Source: Gammaproteobacteria bacterium
Lineage (GTDB): Bacteria; Pseudomonadota; Gammaproteobacteria; GCA-001735895
Length of the DNA: 14,493 nt
Direction of reading: 5' to 3'
NCBI GenBank assembly: GCA_024763185.1
Contig: JANTFY010000037.1
Span: forward strand, 1 to 14,493
Shown: positions 1-5,963 of the stretch, one piece after another
How the letters are laid out: every line of letters begins with the position of its first letter
Numbering within the stretch: position 1 is the first letter of the stretch
Program-made: the position numbers and the translations under genes
Notes under the pieces: generated by a model
What the model was told of the DNA's origin: nothing
The model's database searches: none
Seen by the model: only the letters and a program-made list of their open reading frames with translations

Positions 1-231
1 GGTGCAGCCATCGGGGTGGCTCTCAGTCTGGTTATCGTGTTTGTTCTGCAACAAGCCGGGATTACCTTTTCTTTCGGGCGCCAGAGTGGGTTGGTGCTGT
101 ATCCCGTGCTTGCGTTCAAGGATATCCTGTTTGCCTCGGCAATGGTTACCGGGGTCGCAGTACTGGCCAGTGTGCAGCCGGCATGGAAGGCCTCCCGCAT
201 GGACCCCATCGAGGCGCTACGTCATGTTTAA
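1..231 (+). CDS. ABC transporter permease, FtsX/MacB-type, C-terminal end (partial)
   Basis: This is the last 76 codons of a gene that begins before the window; the reading frame is open from base 1. The encoded piece contains a hydrophobic helix (GVALSLVIVFVLQQ), a periplasmic-like loop, a second helix around FASAMVTGVAVLASV, and then the ending PAWKASRMDPIEALRHV. The motif P-A-x-x-A-S-R-x-D-P-I-E-A-L-R is the standard C-terminus of FtsX-domain permeases of the MacB/LolCE type. Such permeases do not form a channel but couple ATP hydrolysis to extraction or export of a lipid, lipoprotein or peptide. The gene ends 13 nt before the next start, so it heads an operon with the LolA-like protein and the beta-barrel. 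The ATPase partner should lie upstream, outside the window. Confidence 0.9.
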   Translation, partial: GAAIGVALSLVIVFVLQQAGITFSFGRQSGLVLYPVLAFKDILFASAMVTGVAVLASVQPAWKASRMDPIEALRHV

Positions 232-244
232 CAGGGTGGAAACC

Positions 245-976
245 ATGAAAAGATTGCTCATCGTTGTTGCGTGTTGGCTGCCTGCCATGCCGGCATTTGC
301 CGTAGACGGTGATGCCTTGCTGGTGGATATCGACCGGCGCCTGCAACCGGAAGCCTACGAGATGTACCGCAAGCTCATCAATATCGAGCCCGATGGTGAC
401 CGCAAGGAGTTCGTGCTCTATACCGTCAAGCAGGGCAAGGACAATGTCGTGGCACTGTTCCTGGACCCACCCAGTGAGAAGGGCCGCAGCAGCCTGCGCC
501 AGGGCGAGAACATGTGGCTCTACATCCCCAATGTCGGCAAGCCCATTCGCATCACCAGCCTGCAATCCGTGGTCGGTGGTGTGTTCAATAACTCTGATCT
601 GCTCAGGCTGGACTACAGTACGGAATACGGGGTGGAATCCATGGTGGAAGAAGGCGGACAGTATCTGCTCGAACTGAAGGCCAGGAACAGGTCCGTGGCC
701 TACGACCGGCTCAAAATGTGGGTCGATCAGCAGACACGTGTGCCGATCAAGGTAGAGGCCTATGCCGCGAGTGGTCTGCTGATCAAGACCCTGCATTACA
801 GCAAGATAAAGGATTTCGGCAATGGTATCGTACGTCCCGCGATGTTGGAGACTGACAGCCCGCTGTACAAGGGCTATAAGTCGGTCATGCTGTTCGATGG
901 TATCAAGCCACGCGACTTCAGTGATGAGGTTTTCACACTCAACTACATGTCCCGAGTAGGCGAGCTGCGGAAATGA
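245..976 (+). CDS. LolA-like outer-membrane lipoprotein-sorting protein
   Basis: The 243-aa product has a clear signal peptide (MKRLLIVVACWLPAMPAFA, cleavage expected after AFA) and is periplasmic. The body matches the LolA-like beta-sheet family often annotated as outer-membrane lipoprotein-sorting protein: a strand carrying LFLDPPSEKGRSSLRQGENM, then MWLYIPNVGKPIRI, and a late segment PIKVEAYAASGLLIKTLHYS. ATG 245 is chosen over an in-frame upstream extension because the signal peptide starts there and GGTGGA precedes it by a few bases. It lies between an FtsX-type permease and an outer-membrane barrel and overlaps the barrel gene by ATGA. The inferred role is a soluble carrier taking a hydrophobic substrate from the ABC transporter across the periplasm. 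It is not the housekeeping lolA, which normally does not sit in such a cluster. The substrate cannot be read from sequence. Confidence 0.85.
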   Translation: MKRLLIVVACWLPAMPAFAVDGDALLVDIDRRLQPEAYEMYRKLINIEPDGDRKEFVLYTVKQGKDNVVALFLDPPSEKGRSSLRQGENMWLYIPNVGKPIRITSLQSVVGGVFNNSDLLRLDYSTEYGVESMVEEGGQYLLELKARNRSVAYDRLKMWVDQQTRVPIKVEAYAASGLLIKTLHYSKIKDFGNGIVRPAMLETDSPLYKGYKSVMLFDGIKPRDFSDEVFTLNYMSRVGELRK

Positions 977-2241
977 GACTATGGTTGGCTGCACTCTGCT
1001 GTCTGCCCATGCTGGTGCAGGCAGAGGAGTTCAGTTTCGACGTCTCCAGCTACGAAAAAAAGCCCTATGAGTGGGGAGGCTATCTCGAGACGGCCGGTGA
1101 GTACCTGTGGCTGGACCGGGATGCTGCGTTCTACAACCTGACATTCCCCTCGAACGACCGCCCCGGTTCCTTTGACCGCTATCGCGGGGTGCTGGAACTG
1201 GAGGGATTGTTTCGGTTTGAGAAAAGCTCCCTGCATTTCCGTGGTCACGCGGAAGCGCGGGATGAATATTTCGCAGATGAAAATGATGCCAGCGTCTACG
1301 AGCTGTATTATTCGGCGCGTCCGAGTGACCGACTTTCGATGGAGGCGGGCAAGCGTGTGCTCAAGTGGGGTAAGGGGTATGCCTGGAATCCGGTGGGATT
1401 CCTGGAGCGTCCAAAGGATCCAAACGATCCGGACCTGAGCCGCGAGGGTTTCGTGCTAGCTGCCGCAGATTACGTGCGCAGTCTCGACGGAGCACTGAAG
1501 ACCGTGGCGTTTACGCCGGTTATCCTGCCGGTCACCGACGATATCAACACTGACTTCTCTCCCGATAATGATGTCAATTTTGCTGCGAAACTGTACCTGC
1601 TGTACCGTGACACGGATATCGATTTCTATGTGCTGGGTGAGGGGAGTCGCAGTGCGCGCTTCGGGGTGGACTTTTCACGTAACCTGACGCCGAACTTCGA
1701 GATTCACGGTGAACTCGCCTACATTGACAATCAGCGTATCCTCACGATTGATAGTGCCGACCAGCTTGCGGTGTCGGAGAAGGATGTAGTTCGCGCACTG
1801 CTGGGCCTGCGCTACCTGACGCAGAACGATATTACCTGGATTGTCGAGTATTTTCATAACGGGGCGGGCTACAGCGAAAGCGAGCTTGAACGTTTCTTTA
1901 CCCTGGCCAGCGAGGATTCGTTGAGTTCCCCGGCATTGTTCAACCTGGCTAAGCAGGCGCGAGAGGCCGGTTACGGTGCACCGAATCCTGGGCGAGACTA
2001 TCTTTATCTGCGGGCAACTCGGAAAGACCCCTTCGATATTGTTTATCTGACTGCAGGGTTCACGAGCATCCTGAACCTGCAGGATGAAAGTTTTTCGCTG
2101 ACACCTGAACTCGTTTATACCGGCATCGTAAATACGGAAACCCGACTGAGATTTACCTGGCTGCAGGGTAGCAGTAACTCCGAATTCGGTGAAAAGCAGA
2201 ATGAGCGCCGGCTTGAGCTGAGATTCCGGTATTATTTTTGA
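973..2241 (+). CDS. Outer-membrane beta-barrel protein, uncharacterised
   Basis: The 422-aa product begins with a signal peptide (MRLWLAALCCLPMLVQA) and has amphipathic, aromatic-rich strands alternating with acidic loops. It ends RLELRFRYYF; a terminal phenylalanine after an aromatic strand is the usual BAM recognition signal of outer-membrane barrels. A distinctive central block (residues about 133-158) reads KWGKGYAWNPVGFLERP followed by KDPNDPDLSREGF. I recall this type of block from barrel proteins encoded beside MacB-like permeases and LolA-like proteins, but I cannot check it by search. The gene overlaps the LolA-like gene by four bases (ATGA), so the two are translationally coupled. 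The inferred role is the outer-membrane end point of the transport system encoded by the operon. A DUF1302-like or porin assignment is also possible. Confidence 0.75.
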   Translation: MRLWLAALCCLPMLVQAEEFSFDVSSYEKKPYEWGGYLETAGEYLWLDRDAAFYNLTFPSNDRPGSFDRYRGVLELEGLFRFEKSSLHFRGHAEARDEYFADENDASVYELYYSARPSDRLSMEAGKRVLKWGKGYAWNPVGFLERPKDPNDPDLSREGFVLAAADYVRSLDGALKTVAFTPVILPVTDDINTDFSPDNDVNFAAKLYLLYRDTDIDFYVLGEGSRSARFGVDFSRNLTPNFEIHGELAYIDNQRILTIDSADQLAVSEKDVVRALLGLRYLTQNDITWIVEYFHNGAGYSESELERFFTLASEDSLSSPALFNLAKQAREAGYGAPNPGRDYLYLRATRKDPFDIVYLTAGFTSILNLQDESFSLTPELVYTGIVNTETRLRFTWLQGSSNSEFGEKQNERRLELRFRYYF

Positions 2242-2256
2242 TATCGGCGCGCTTTA

Positions 2257-2390
2257 CTGAACATGGTATTTTTCATGGTATTACCGTTTAGCAAAAAAAT
2301 AACATATTGAAAATAAAAGCTGAAAATGGCTTATTGATAATAAAGTGGGAGTGACCGGTACTGGCAGGCAATAGCTGGCACTGGCTGGCA
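2257..2390 (+). repeat. TA-associated repeat, copy 1
   Basis: First of four related blocks in the same orientation. It contains two direct CATGGTAT units, an AT-rich segment with the weakened arms AATAACAT (2298-2305) and GGCTTATT (2328-2335) around a 22-nt loop, the conserved word GTGGGAGTGACCGG, and four TGGCA motifs ending at 2390. Only the AATAA/TTATT part of the stem still pairs cleanly. It lies downstream (3' side) of the minus-strand parDE operon, between it and the convergent beta-barrel gene. The stretch 2242-2450 holds nothing else recognisable. Confidence 0.85.
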
Positions 2391-2450
2391 TTCGCAAGTA
2401 CTAAATCGTACGGTCTACCACATGAGTATGAATGCGATGGACTAGTCTGG

Positions 2451-2750
2451 CTATTTCAGATGACGTTGAGGGTCCTGGCGGCCATGCAGTACTCGGATGA
2501 TTTCAACTTTACTAGATATCACACGGTAAAACAGGGTATGGCTTTCAAAGGGGAGACTTCTGATGTCTGGTAGCAGCTCGGGGCGTTCAGTTCCTATCAG
2601 TGGCTGTTGAGTCAGCAACCAGAAATGGTTCTTAATACCGAACAGGTAGCTATCGGATTTTGCCTGCCCCCATTGTCGCAGTCCGTATTGGTATATGTCC
2701 TTGAGGTCATTTATAGCCGCAGGCGCAATTAAGAGCTGATGGGATGCCAT
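2451..2750 (-). CDS. parE: RelE/ParE-family toxin of a type II TA system
   Basis: The 99-aa protein has the compact ParE/RelE fold signature: LLIAPAAINDLKDIYQYGLRQWG at the N-terminus (two helices after the first strand), a middle LLTQQPLIGTERPELLPDIRSLPF, and the terminal strands HTLFYRVISSKVEIIRVLHGRQDPQRHL. The pattern R-S-L-P-F...H-x-x-F-Y-R-V...I-I-R-V-L-H-G-R-x-D is typical of ParE-type toxins, which usually inhibit DNA gyrase; some relatives are ribosome-dependent RNases, so the target is inferred only. Its start is 5 nt after the antitoxin stop, the normal antitoxin-first order. Length and motifs look intact. It ends 60 nt before repeat copy 1. Confidence 0.9.
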   Translation of the reverse strand: MASHQLLIAPAAINDLKDIYQYGLRQWGQAKSDSYLFGIKNHFWLLTQQPLIGTERPELLPDIRSLPFESHTLFYRVISSKVEIIRVLHGRQDPQRHLK

Positions 2751-2755
2751 GAAGG

Positions 2756-3013
2756 TTAGCGTTTGATGTCGTCAAACAGGGTGTCGAGTGCTGACTTTGA
2801 TTCGATTTCGATACCTTCTCCACGGTCCATCTGGTCTACCCCGACTTTCAGTTGCTCACGAAGTCGAGCCAGTTTTAGCTCGTAAATCCAGTCTTCATGG
2901 GTTTCCATAAAACGGAGTGCTTCACGGATGACTTCACTGGCATTGTTATACAGGCCGGTTTCCACTTTTGCTTTAACGTGAGATTCCAGTTCGGGAGTGA
3001 GTGATATATGCAT
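2756..3013 (-). CDS. parD: ParD-family ribbon-helix-helix antitoxin
   Basis: The 85-aa protein begins MHISLTPELESHVKAKVETGLYNNASEVIREALRFME, the ribbon-helix-helix DNA-binding domain of ParD/CopG antitoxins: the first strand, then a helix, then the N-N-A-S-E-V-I-R-E-A-L-R turn and second helix. The remaining part (residues about 40-85) is charged and would wrap around the toxin. A strong ribosome-binding site (GGAGG, 5 nt from the ATG) precedes it. It is the first gene of the parDE operon and should repress its own promoter together with the toxin. All residues expected for a functional antitoxin appear present. Confidence 0.9.
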   Translation of the reverse strand: MHISLTPELESHVKAKVETGLYNNASEVIREALRFMETHEDWIYELKLARLREQLKVGVDQMDRGEGIEIESKSALDTLFDDIKR

Positions 3014-3046
3014 AATGACCTCCAGGGTCAGATACTAACACCAACA

Positions 3047-3083
3047 ATGCTAGCCAGAATTACAAAGATTGTCAAAGTTTGTA
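3047..3083 (-). promoter_or_regulatory. parDE promoter and probable ParD operator
   Basis: Read on the minus strand, TTGACA (plus coordinates 3070-3075) is followed after 17 bp by TAGCAT (3047-3052), a good sigma70-type pair. An inverted repeat TACAAA (3061-3066) ... TTTGTA (3078-3083) overlaps the -35 element, a plausible site for ParD autorepression. The promoter is seen; the operator function is inferred. Confidence 0.6.
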
Positions 3084-3161
3084 TTGTCTAGTCGAGGAGG
3101 TGACGGGAGGTGCTATGTACCAGTGCTCAATAGGCGCATTTCAAGTATTTTGAAGAATTTT

Positions 3162-3283
3162 CTGAACATGGTATTACCGTTTGGCAGGAAAATAAGTCAT
3201 TGAATATAATGGATAAAAAAGGCTTATTGATAATAGAGTGGGAGTGACCGGCACCCACAGGTAATAGCTGGCAGCGGTTGGTA
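3162..3283 (+). repeat. TA-associated repeat, copy 2
   Basis: This copy has the stem arms AATAAGTC (3191-3198) and GGCTTATT (3221-3228), separated by exactly 22 nt, then GTGGGAGTGACCGG and shortened TGGCA/TGGTA motifs. It lacks one of the two CATGGTAT units at its 5' end. With copy 3 it shares about 20 more bases upstream (from about 3141). It lies just downstream of the higBA operon (35 nt from the higA stop) and upstream of the parDE promoter. Confidence 0.85.
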
Positions 3284-3318
3284 ATTCGGCTGATGAGTTC
3301 GCTGATGCTATTTCCACA

Positions 3319-3669
3319 TTAAACAATCAGGCAATCGTATGGAATATTCAGACCTTCATGCAGTTTCTTGATCATTGGCAATGTCAGGTTGCGCTTCTTG
3401 TTAAGTACTTCGGAAATACGTGCGCGAGTCCCCAAGTAAGGTTCTAGATCTTTACGCGTGAGACCTTTTTGCTCCATCAGAAATTTGATGGCCTCAACAG
3501 GATCGGAAGGTGGAATCGGGTAGTGTTCTTCTTCATATTTTTCAACGAGCAATACGAGAACATCGAGTTCATCTCCTTCTTCTGTATTGCGTTTAGCTCC
3601 CCAGAGTTCATTAATACGCTCAAGCGCCTGGTTATAATGGGTCTTGTTTTTAATGGGTTTGAGGTTCAT
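3319..3669 (-). CDS. higA: HigA-family HTH antitoxin
   Basis: The 116-aa protein belongs to the longer HigA-type regulators (COG5499 type). Residues 1-50 form an N-terminal toxin-interacting region (HYNQALERINELWGAKRNT..., then a leucine/valine helix LDVLVLLVEKYEEEHYP). Residues about 57-112 are an XRE-like helix-turn-helix: DPVEAIKFLMEQKGLTRKDL, then LGTRARISEVLNKKRNLTL and MIKKLHEGLNIP. It follows higB by 10 nt, the toxin-first order typical of HigBA and opposite to the parDE and vapBC operons beside it. It should bind the operator upstream of higB. It appears full length. Confidence 0.9.
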   Translation of the reverse strand: MNLKPIKNKTHYNQALERINELWGAKRNTEEGDELDVLVLLVEKYEEEHYPIPPSDPVEAIKFLMEQKGLTRKDLEPYLGTRARISEVLNKKRNLTLPMIKKLHEGLNIPYDCLIV

Positions 3670-3679
3670 TAGTCAGGTC

Positions 3680-3985
3680 TCATATATTTTCGATGTCTTC
3701 GATATCATCATATTGCTTATGTGTGCCTACAAATCGTATAAGCATTCCATGTCGTGAGTAATCGGTTAGTACAACAATGCGGTATTTATTCCCGCAAACA
3801 TTAAAGACAACTCGGTTGTTCTTCAGAATGCTCGTATTGCGTAAATCCGCTTTAAGTTCATGCGGAGAGTTCCACCCTGCATTCGAGCAGTAGTTATACC
3901 ATTCAGTCATCTGTTTCCTGGCATCACGATATTTTGGATTGCTTTCCCAGAATGCTCGCAGCATGGATTTGGCGATGACTCTCAT
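3680..3985 (-). CDS. higB: HigB-family mRNA interferase toxin
   Basis: The 101-aa protein starts MRVIAKSMLRAFWESNPKYRDARKQMTEWY, the usual HigB N-terminus, continues with a helix-rich segment, and has the strand block NRVVFNVCGNKYRIVV followed by IRFVGTHKQYDDI. N-x-V-V-F-N-V-x-G-N-K-Y-R and F-V-G-T-H-x-x-Y-D are family hallmarks. HigB cleaves mRNA on translating ribosomes. The start is the family-conforming MRV; no Shine-Dalgarno sequence precedes it, and the predicted transcription start falls on or next to the ATG, suggesting leaderless translation. It is the first gene of the higBA operon, which is flanked by repeats 2 and 3. Confidence 0.9.
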   Translation of the reverse strand: MRVIAKSMLRAFWESNPKYRDARKQMTEWYNYCSNAGWNSPHELKADLRNTSILKNNRVVFNVCGNKYRIVVLTDYSRHGMLIRFVGTHKQYDDIEDIENI

Positions 3986-3991
3986 GAGCTG

Positions 3992-4020
3992 ATATTAGCA
4001 TGATCCCATAATGGGAGCAA
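3992..4020 (-). promoter_or_regulatory. higBA promoter with palindromic operator
   Basis: On the minus strand a TTGCTC box (plus 4015-4020) is 17 bp from TAATAT (3992-3997). Between them lies a perfect inverted repeat, TCCCAT-A-ATGGGA (4004-4016), placed where bound HigA would block RNA polymerase. The start point predicted from the -10 box coincides with the higB ATG (3985). Confidence 0.6.
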
Positions 4021-4096
4021 GTTGCTGCTTGATGTCGGACAGGTACTGTGAATCAGTGTTCAATCGGAGATTTTTTCGAGCATTTTGAAGGATTTT

Positions 4097-4229
4097 CTGG
4101 CCATGTATTTTTCATGGTATTACTGTTAAGTAGTAAAATAAGCCATTGAATATAAAAGATAAAAAAGGCTTATTTACAATAGAGTGGGAGTGACCGGAAT
4201 TTGCAGGCAATGACTGGCACTGGCTGGCA
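4097..4229 (+). repeat. TA-associated repeat, copy 3
   Basis: This is the copy with the best-preserved stem: AATAAGCC (4137-4144) and GGCTTATT (4167-4174) are perfectly complementary over 8 bp around a 22-nt loop. It also has both CATG-TAT units, GTGGGAGTGACCGG and four GGCA motifs ending CTGGCTGGCA at 4229. Similarity to copy 2 extends upstream to about 4076. It lies upstream of higBA and on the 3' side of vapBC. Confidence 0.85.
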
Positions 4230-4273
4230 ACAGCAGGCACTTACCGCCTATAAAGTGTTTGCTGTAAATTAGG

Positions 4274-4366
4274 ACGTTGGAGAGCATCGCCGCCTGGCAC
4301 GGCTACCTGAAGAAGCTGCGTATGGACAATGGCACGGAGTTTATCTCGCCGCTGGAATTCAGATAA
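4274..4366 (+). pseudogene. Transposase remnant, DDE integrase core (IS3/IS481 type)
   Basis: Translated in the frame starting at 4274, the sequence reads TLESIAAWHGYLKKLRMDNG followed by TEFISPLEFR and a stop. I/L-R-x-D-N-G-x-E-F-I-S is the signature around the second catalytic aspartate of retroviral-integrase-like (rve) transposases. Only about 30 codons remain; no other part of the gene and no terminal repeats are visible. It sits between repeat 3 and the vapC stop (9 nt away), showing that a transposon once landed next to the array. Similarity is by motif only, so the exact IS family is uncertain. Confidence 0.75.
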
Positions 4367-4374
4367 TTCAGTGA

Positions 4375-4740
4375 TTATTCGTCAAATACCAGTTTCATCT
4401 TGCGCGCAACTTTCTTCAGTCGTTTATCGCCTGTCCAGAGCTTGGCGTTTTCCGCCAATGCGGTTGCAGCAAGCAGATGGATATCAATATAACCGACTCC
4501 CAGCCCCATCAGTTGATTGCGTTCGATAAAGTGCAGTGCCTCTGCCGGAGAGGCGACTGGTGACTGTGGAAGGTCATTGAGCAGTCTGAGAATTTCATCG
4601 CGGTTGCGCAAATTTCCGCATGCCAGTTCACCTGTGACAAAGGGGTGTGCCAGTACCTGGCTTTGGTCAAGTAAATCAGCAACCTGGGTTTCACCTGAGC
4701 GTAGATGCTCAATCCAGATCGAAGTATCGACCAGGATCAT
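4375..4740 (-). CDS. vapC: VapC-family PIN-domain RNase toxin
   Basis: The 121-aa protein is a PIN-domain ribonuclease of normal length. It begins MILVDTSIWIEHLR, with the first catalytic acid D5; E38 follows in VTGELACGN, D86 in GYIDIHLLA and D105 in LWTGDKRL. All four acidic residues that bind the metal are present, so the enzyme should be active. VapC toxins cut specific RNAs, often tRNA or rRNA. It overlaps vapB by ATGA (4737-4740), so the two are coupled. Confidence 0.95.
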   Translation of the reverse strand: MILVDTSIWIEHLRSGETQVADLLDQSQVLAHPFVTGELACGNLRNRDEILRLLNDLPQSPVASPAEALHFIERNQLMGLGVGYIDIHLLAATALAENAKLWTGDKRLKKVARKMKLVFDE

Positions 4741-4937
4741 TTTGCTGGATCGGACTGGCGACGAGGTATTGGTTTCAGTTGAGGCTCGCTTCCTCCCAGC
4801 CGCGCCAACCGGCGCGCGCTTTCTCGTTCAATCAAGGCGCGCAAACCTTCTCGAACAAGCGCAACTTTCTCGCTCACCCCGGTAATCCGTTGAGCTTCCG
4901 CCAGCAATTGGTCGTCGATATTCAGAGTGGTTCTCAT
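4737..4937 (-). CDS. vapB: VapB-family ribbon-helix-helix antitoxin
   Basis: The 66-aa product starts MRTTLNIDDQLLAEAQRITG and continues with VSEKVALVREGLRALIER, the ribbon-helix-helix domain of the short VapB type that pairs with PIN toxins. The tail RRLARLGGSEPQLKPIPRR would contact VapC. ATG 4937 is preferred because AGGGGA lies 7 nt upstream; a TTG two codons earlier would be only 1 nt from that site. Gene order (antitoxin first) and overlap are standard. Probably autoregulatory. Confidence 0.9.
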   Translation of the reverse strand: MRTTLNIDDQLLAEAQRITGVSEKVALVREGLRALIERESARRLARLGGSEPQLKPIPRRQSDPAK

Positions 4938-4971
4938 GAGCAATTCCCCTTACTGTAGAGCATCAAAAAGG

Positions 4972-4989
4972 ACATCAAATGATGTTATA
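4972..4989 (-). promoter_or_regulatory. vapBC operator overlapping a -10 box
   Basis: A perfect inverted repeat ACATCA-AA-TGATGT (4972-4985) overlaps a minus-strand -10 box TATAAC (4984-4989). Outer GATGC/GCATC words (near 4959-4963 and 4993-4997) suggest a second half-site pair. A -35 box is not clear (TTGCAT at 5005-5010 with 15-bp spacing). The likely role is VapBC autorepression. The rest of 4990-5123 shows nothing recognisable. Confidence 0.5.
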
Positions 4990-5123
4990 TTAGATGCACT
5001 GATTATGCAAGGTGGTGTCGTTGACTCGCGCCTAAGTCACAGTCATCAACAATAACCGATAACAGAACTTGCAGCTTAGTGGCATATAGAACTGTAATGT
5101 TCAGTGGCAATTGGCAGCAATTT

Positions 5124-5247
5124 CTGAGCATGGTATTTTTCATGGTATTATCAGTGGGAGGGGAAATAAGTCATTGAATATAAAAGATAAAACAGGCTTA
5201 TTGATAATAGAGTGAGAGTGACAGGCAATGTCTGGCACTGGTGGGCA
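5124..5247 (+). repeat. TA-associated repeat, copy 4
   Basis: This copy has both CATGGTAT units, stem arms AATAAGTC (5165-5172) and GGCTTATT (5195-5202) around a 22-nt loop, GTGAGAGTGAC in place of GTGGGAGTGACCGG, and TGGCA motifs to 5247. A short gap of about 9-10 bases follows GTGAC compared with the other copies. It lies upstream of vapBC, with decayed IS91 sequence on its other side. Confidence 0.85.
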
Positions 5248-5607
5248 ACGACGGGCATCAAGCATTCCTCTATACGGATAGAGAACAATATAAGAACATT
5301 CGGTTCTCCATGGAATGGAGAGCGACATGCATCAAGCAGCGATCACGGACCGGTCGCCACACAGCCCACCTTACAAGCGTCATCGGCCGGAACAAACACT
5401 TCTCCATCAAATCATTGAGCGGCATTACCCGAAATTCAAGGATGTGGTGGCCATGCAGGGGAAGTCCTGGCCAATGCTCGTGCAACAGGAATTTTACGAT
5501 TAACTCAAATGCGGACGGTTGGAACATGTGTTTTGCGGGTGCAATGCCGCGAATGCCATCATGAAAACCCGGTCGCGTTCAGTTGCAAACGTCGCGGCTT
5601 TTACTCC

Positions 5608-5674
5608 GGGTATCCTGCCCTCCGCCTTTGGACCAGCCTACGGCTGTTCTAAATCGCTCCCGGCGATTTTGTCG
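5608..5674 (+). repeat. Double-hairpin palindromic element, copy at IS91 deletion junction
   Basis: Begins near GTATCCTGCCCTCCGCC, followed by hairpin 1 (CAGCC-TAC-GGCTG, 5633-5645) and hairpin 2 (AAATCGC-TCCCG-GCGATTT, 5651-5669), ending TTTGTCG. It stands exactly where the IS91 transposase jumps from its zinc-ribbon end (near 5600) to the LAALVPKP block (5700), skipping the catalytic core. Confidence 0.7.
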
Positions 5675-5744
5675 AACCGCAGGAGCGACCATAGCCAAAC
5701 TGGCAGCCCTTGTTCCAAAACCCAGGGTGAACCTGACCCGGTTT

Positions 5745-5820
5745 GCTCCTATCATCCCTGATACTCACCCACTGCGTGGGCCAGCAGAAGCTGTCCAAAA
5801 TCATTCCCGATGATTTTTGT
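5745..5820 (+). repeat. Double-hairpin palindromic element inserted in IS91 transposase (RF/HG site)
   Basis: A 76-nt insertion splits the transposase between the codons for ...NLTRF (ending 5744) and HGVFAPN (from 5821). It contains CATCCCTGATACTCACCC, hairpin 1 (CAGC-AGAA-GCTG within GGCCAGC...GCTGTCC) and hairpin 2 (AAAATCAT-TCCCG-ATGATTTT), ending TTTTGT. The flanking codons rejoin into the expected RFHGVFAPN if the insertion is removed. Confidence 0.8.
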
Positions 5821-5963
5821 CATGGCGTATTTGCCCCCAACACAAACATCGGGTAGATGTGACGCCGGCCAAACGCGGCAAAGGCCGCGCCCGAAAGGAA
5901 AACGAAGACAAAACACCCGAACAGCGGCACCGGGCCATGACCTGGGCACAGTGCCTTAAACGG

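Noticed and set aside
146..994. A 282-codon minus-strand open frame
   Set aside because: It is antisense to the LolA-like gene with its clear signal peptide and family motifs.
4097..4229. Integron attC sites as an explanation of the TA-flanking repeats
   Set aside because: Copy 3 contains GTTAAGT, which fits the GTTRRRY core word, but the corresponding positions are GTTTAGC, GTTTGGC and no GTT word in the other copies, and no paired RYYYAAC is conserved. No integrase gene is visible in the window.
4329..4529. A 66-codon plus-strand open frame across the vapC end
   Set aside because: It is mostly antisense to vapC and starts inside the transposase remnant in another frame.
2257..5247. CRISPR array
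   Set aside because: The repeats are over 100 bp and about 0.9-1.0 kb apart with genes between them, not short direct repeats with 30-40 bp spacers.
5583..5813. An apparent small gene in the plus strand
   Set aside because: The frame passes through palindromic elements and the LAALVPKPRVNLTRF block, so it is a chance fusion within the IS91 pseudogene.
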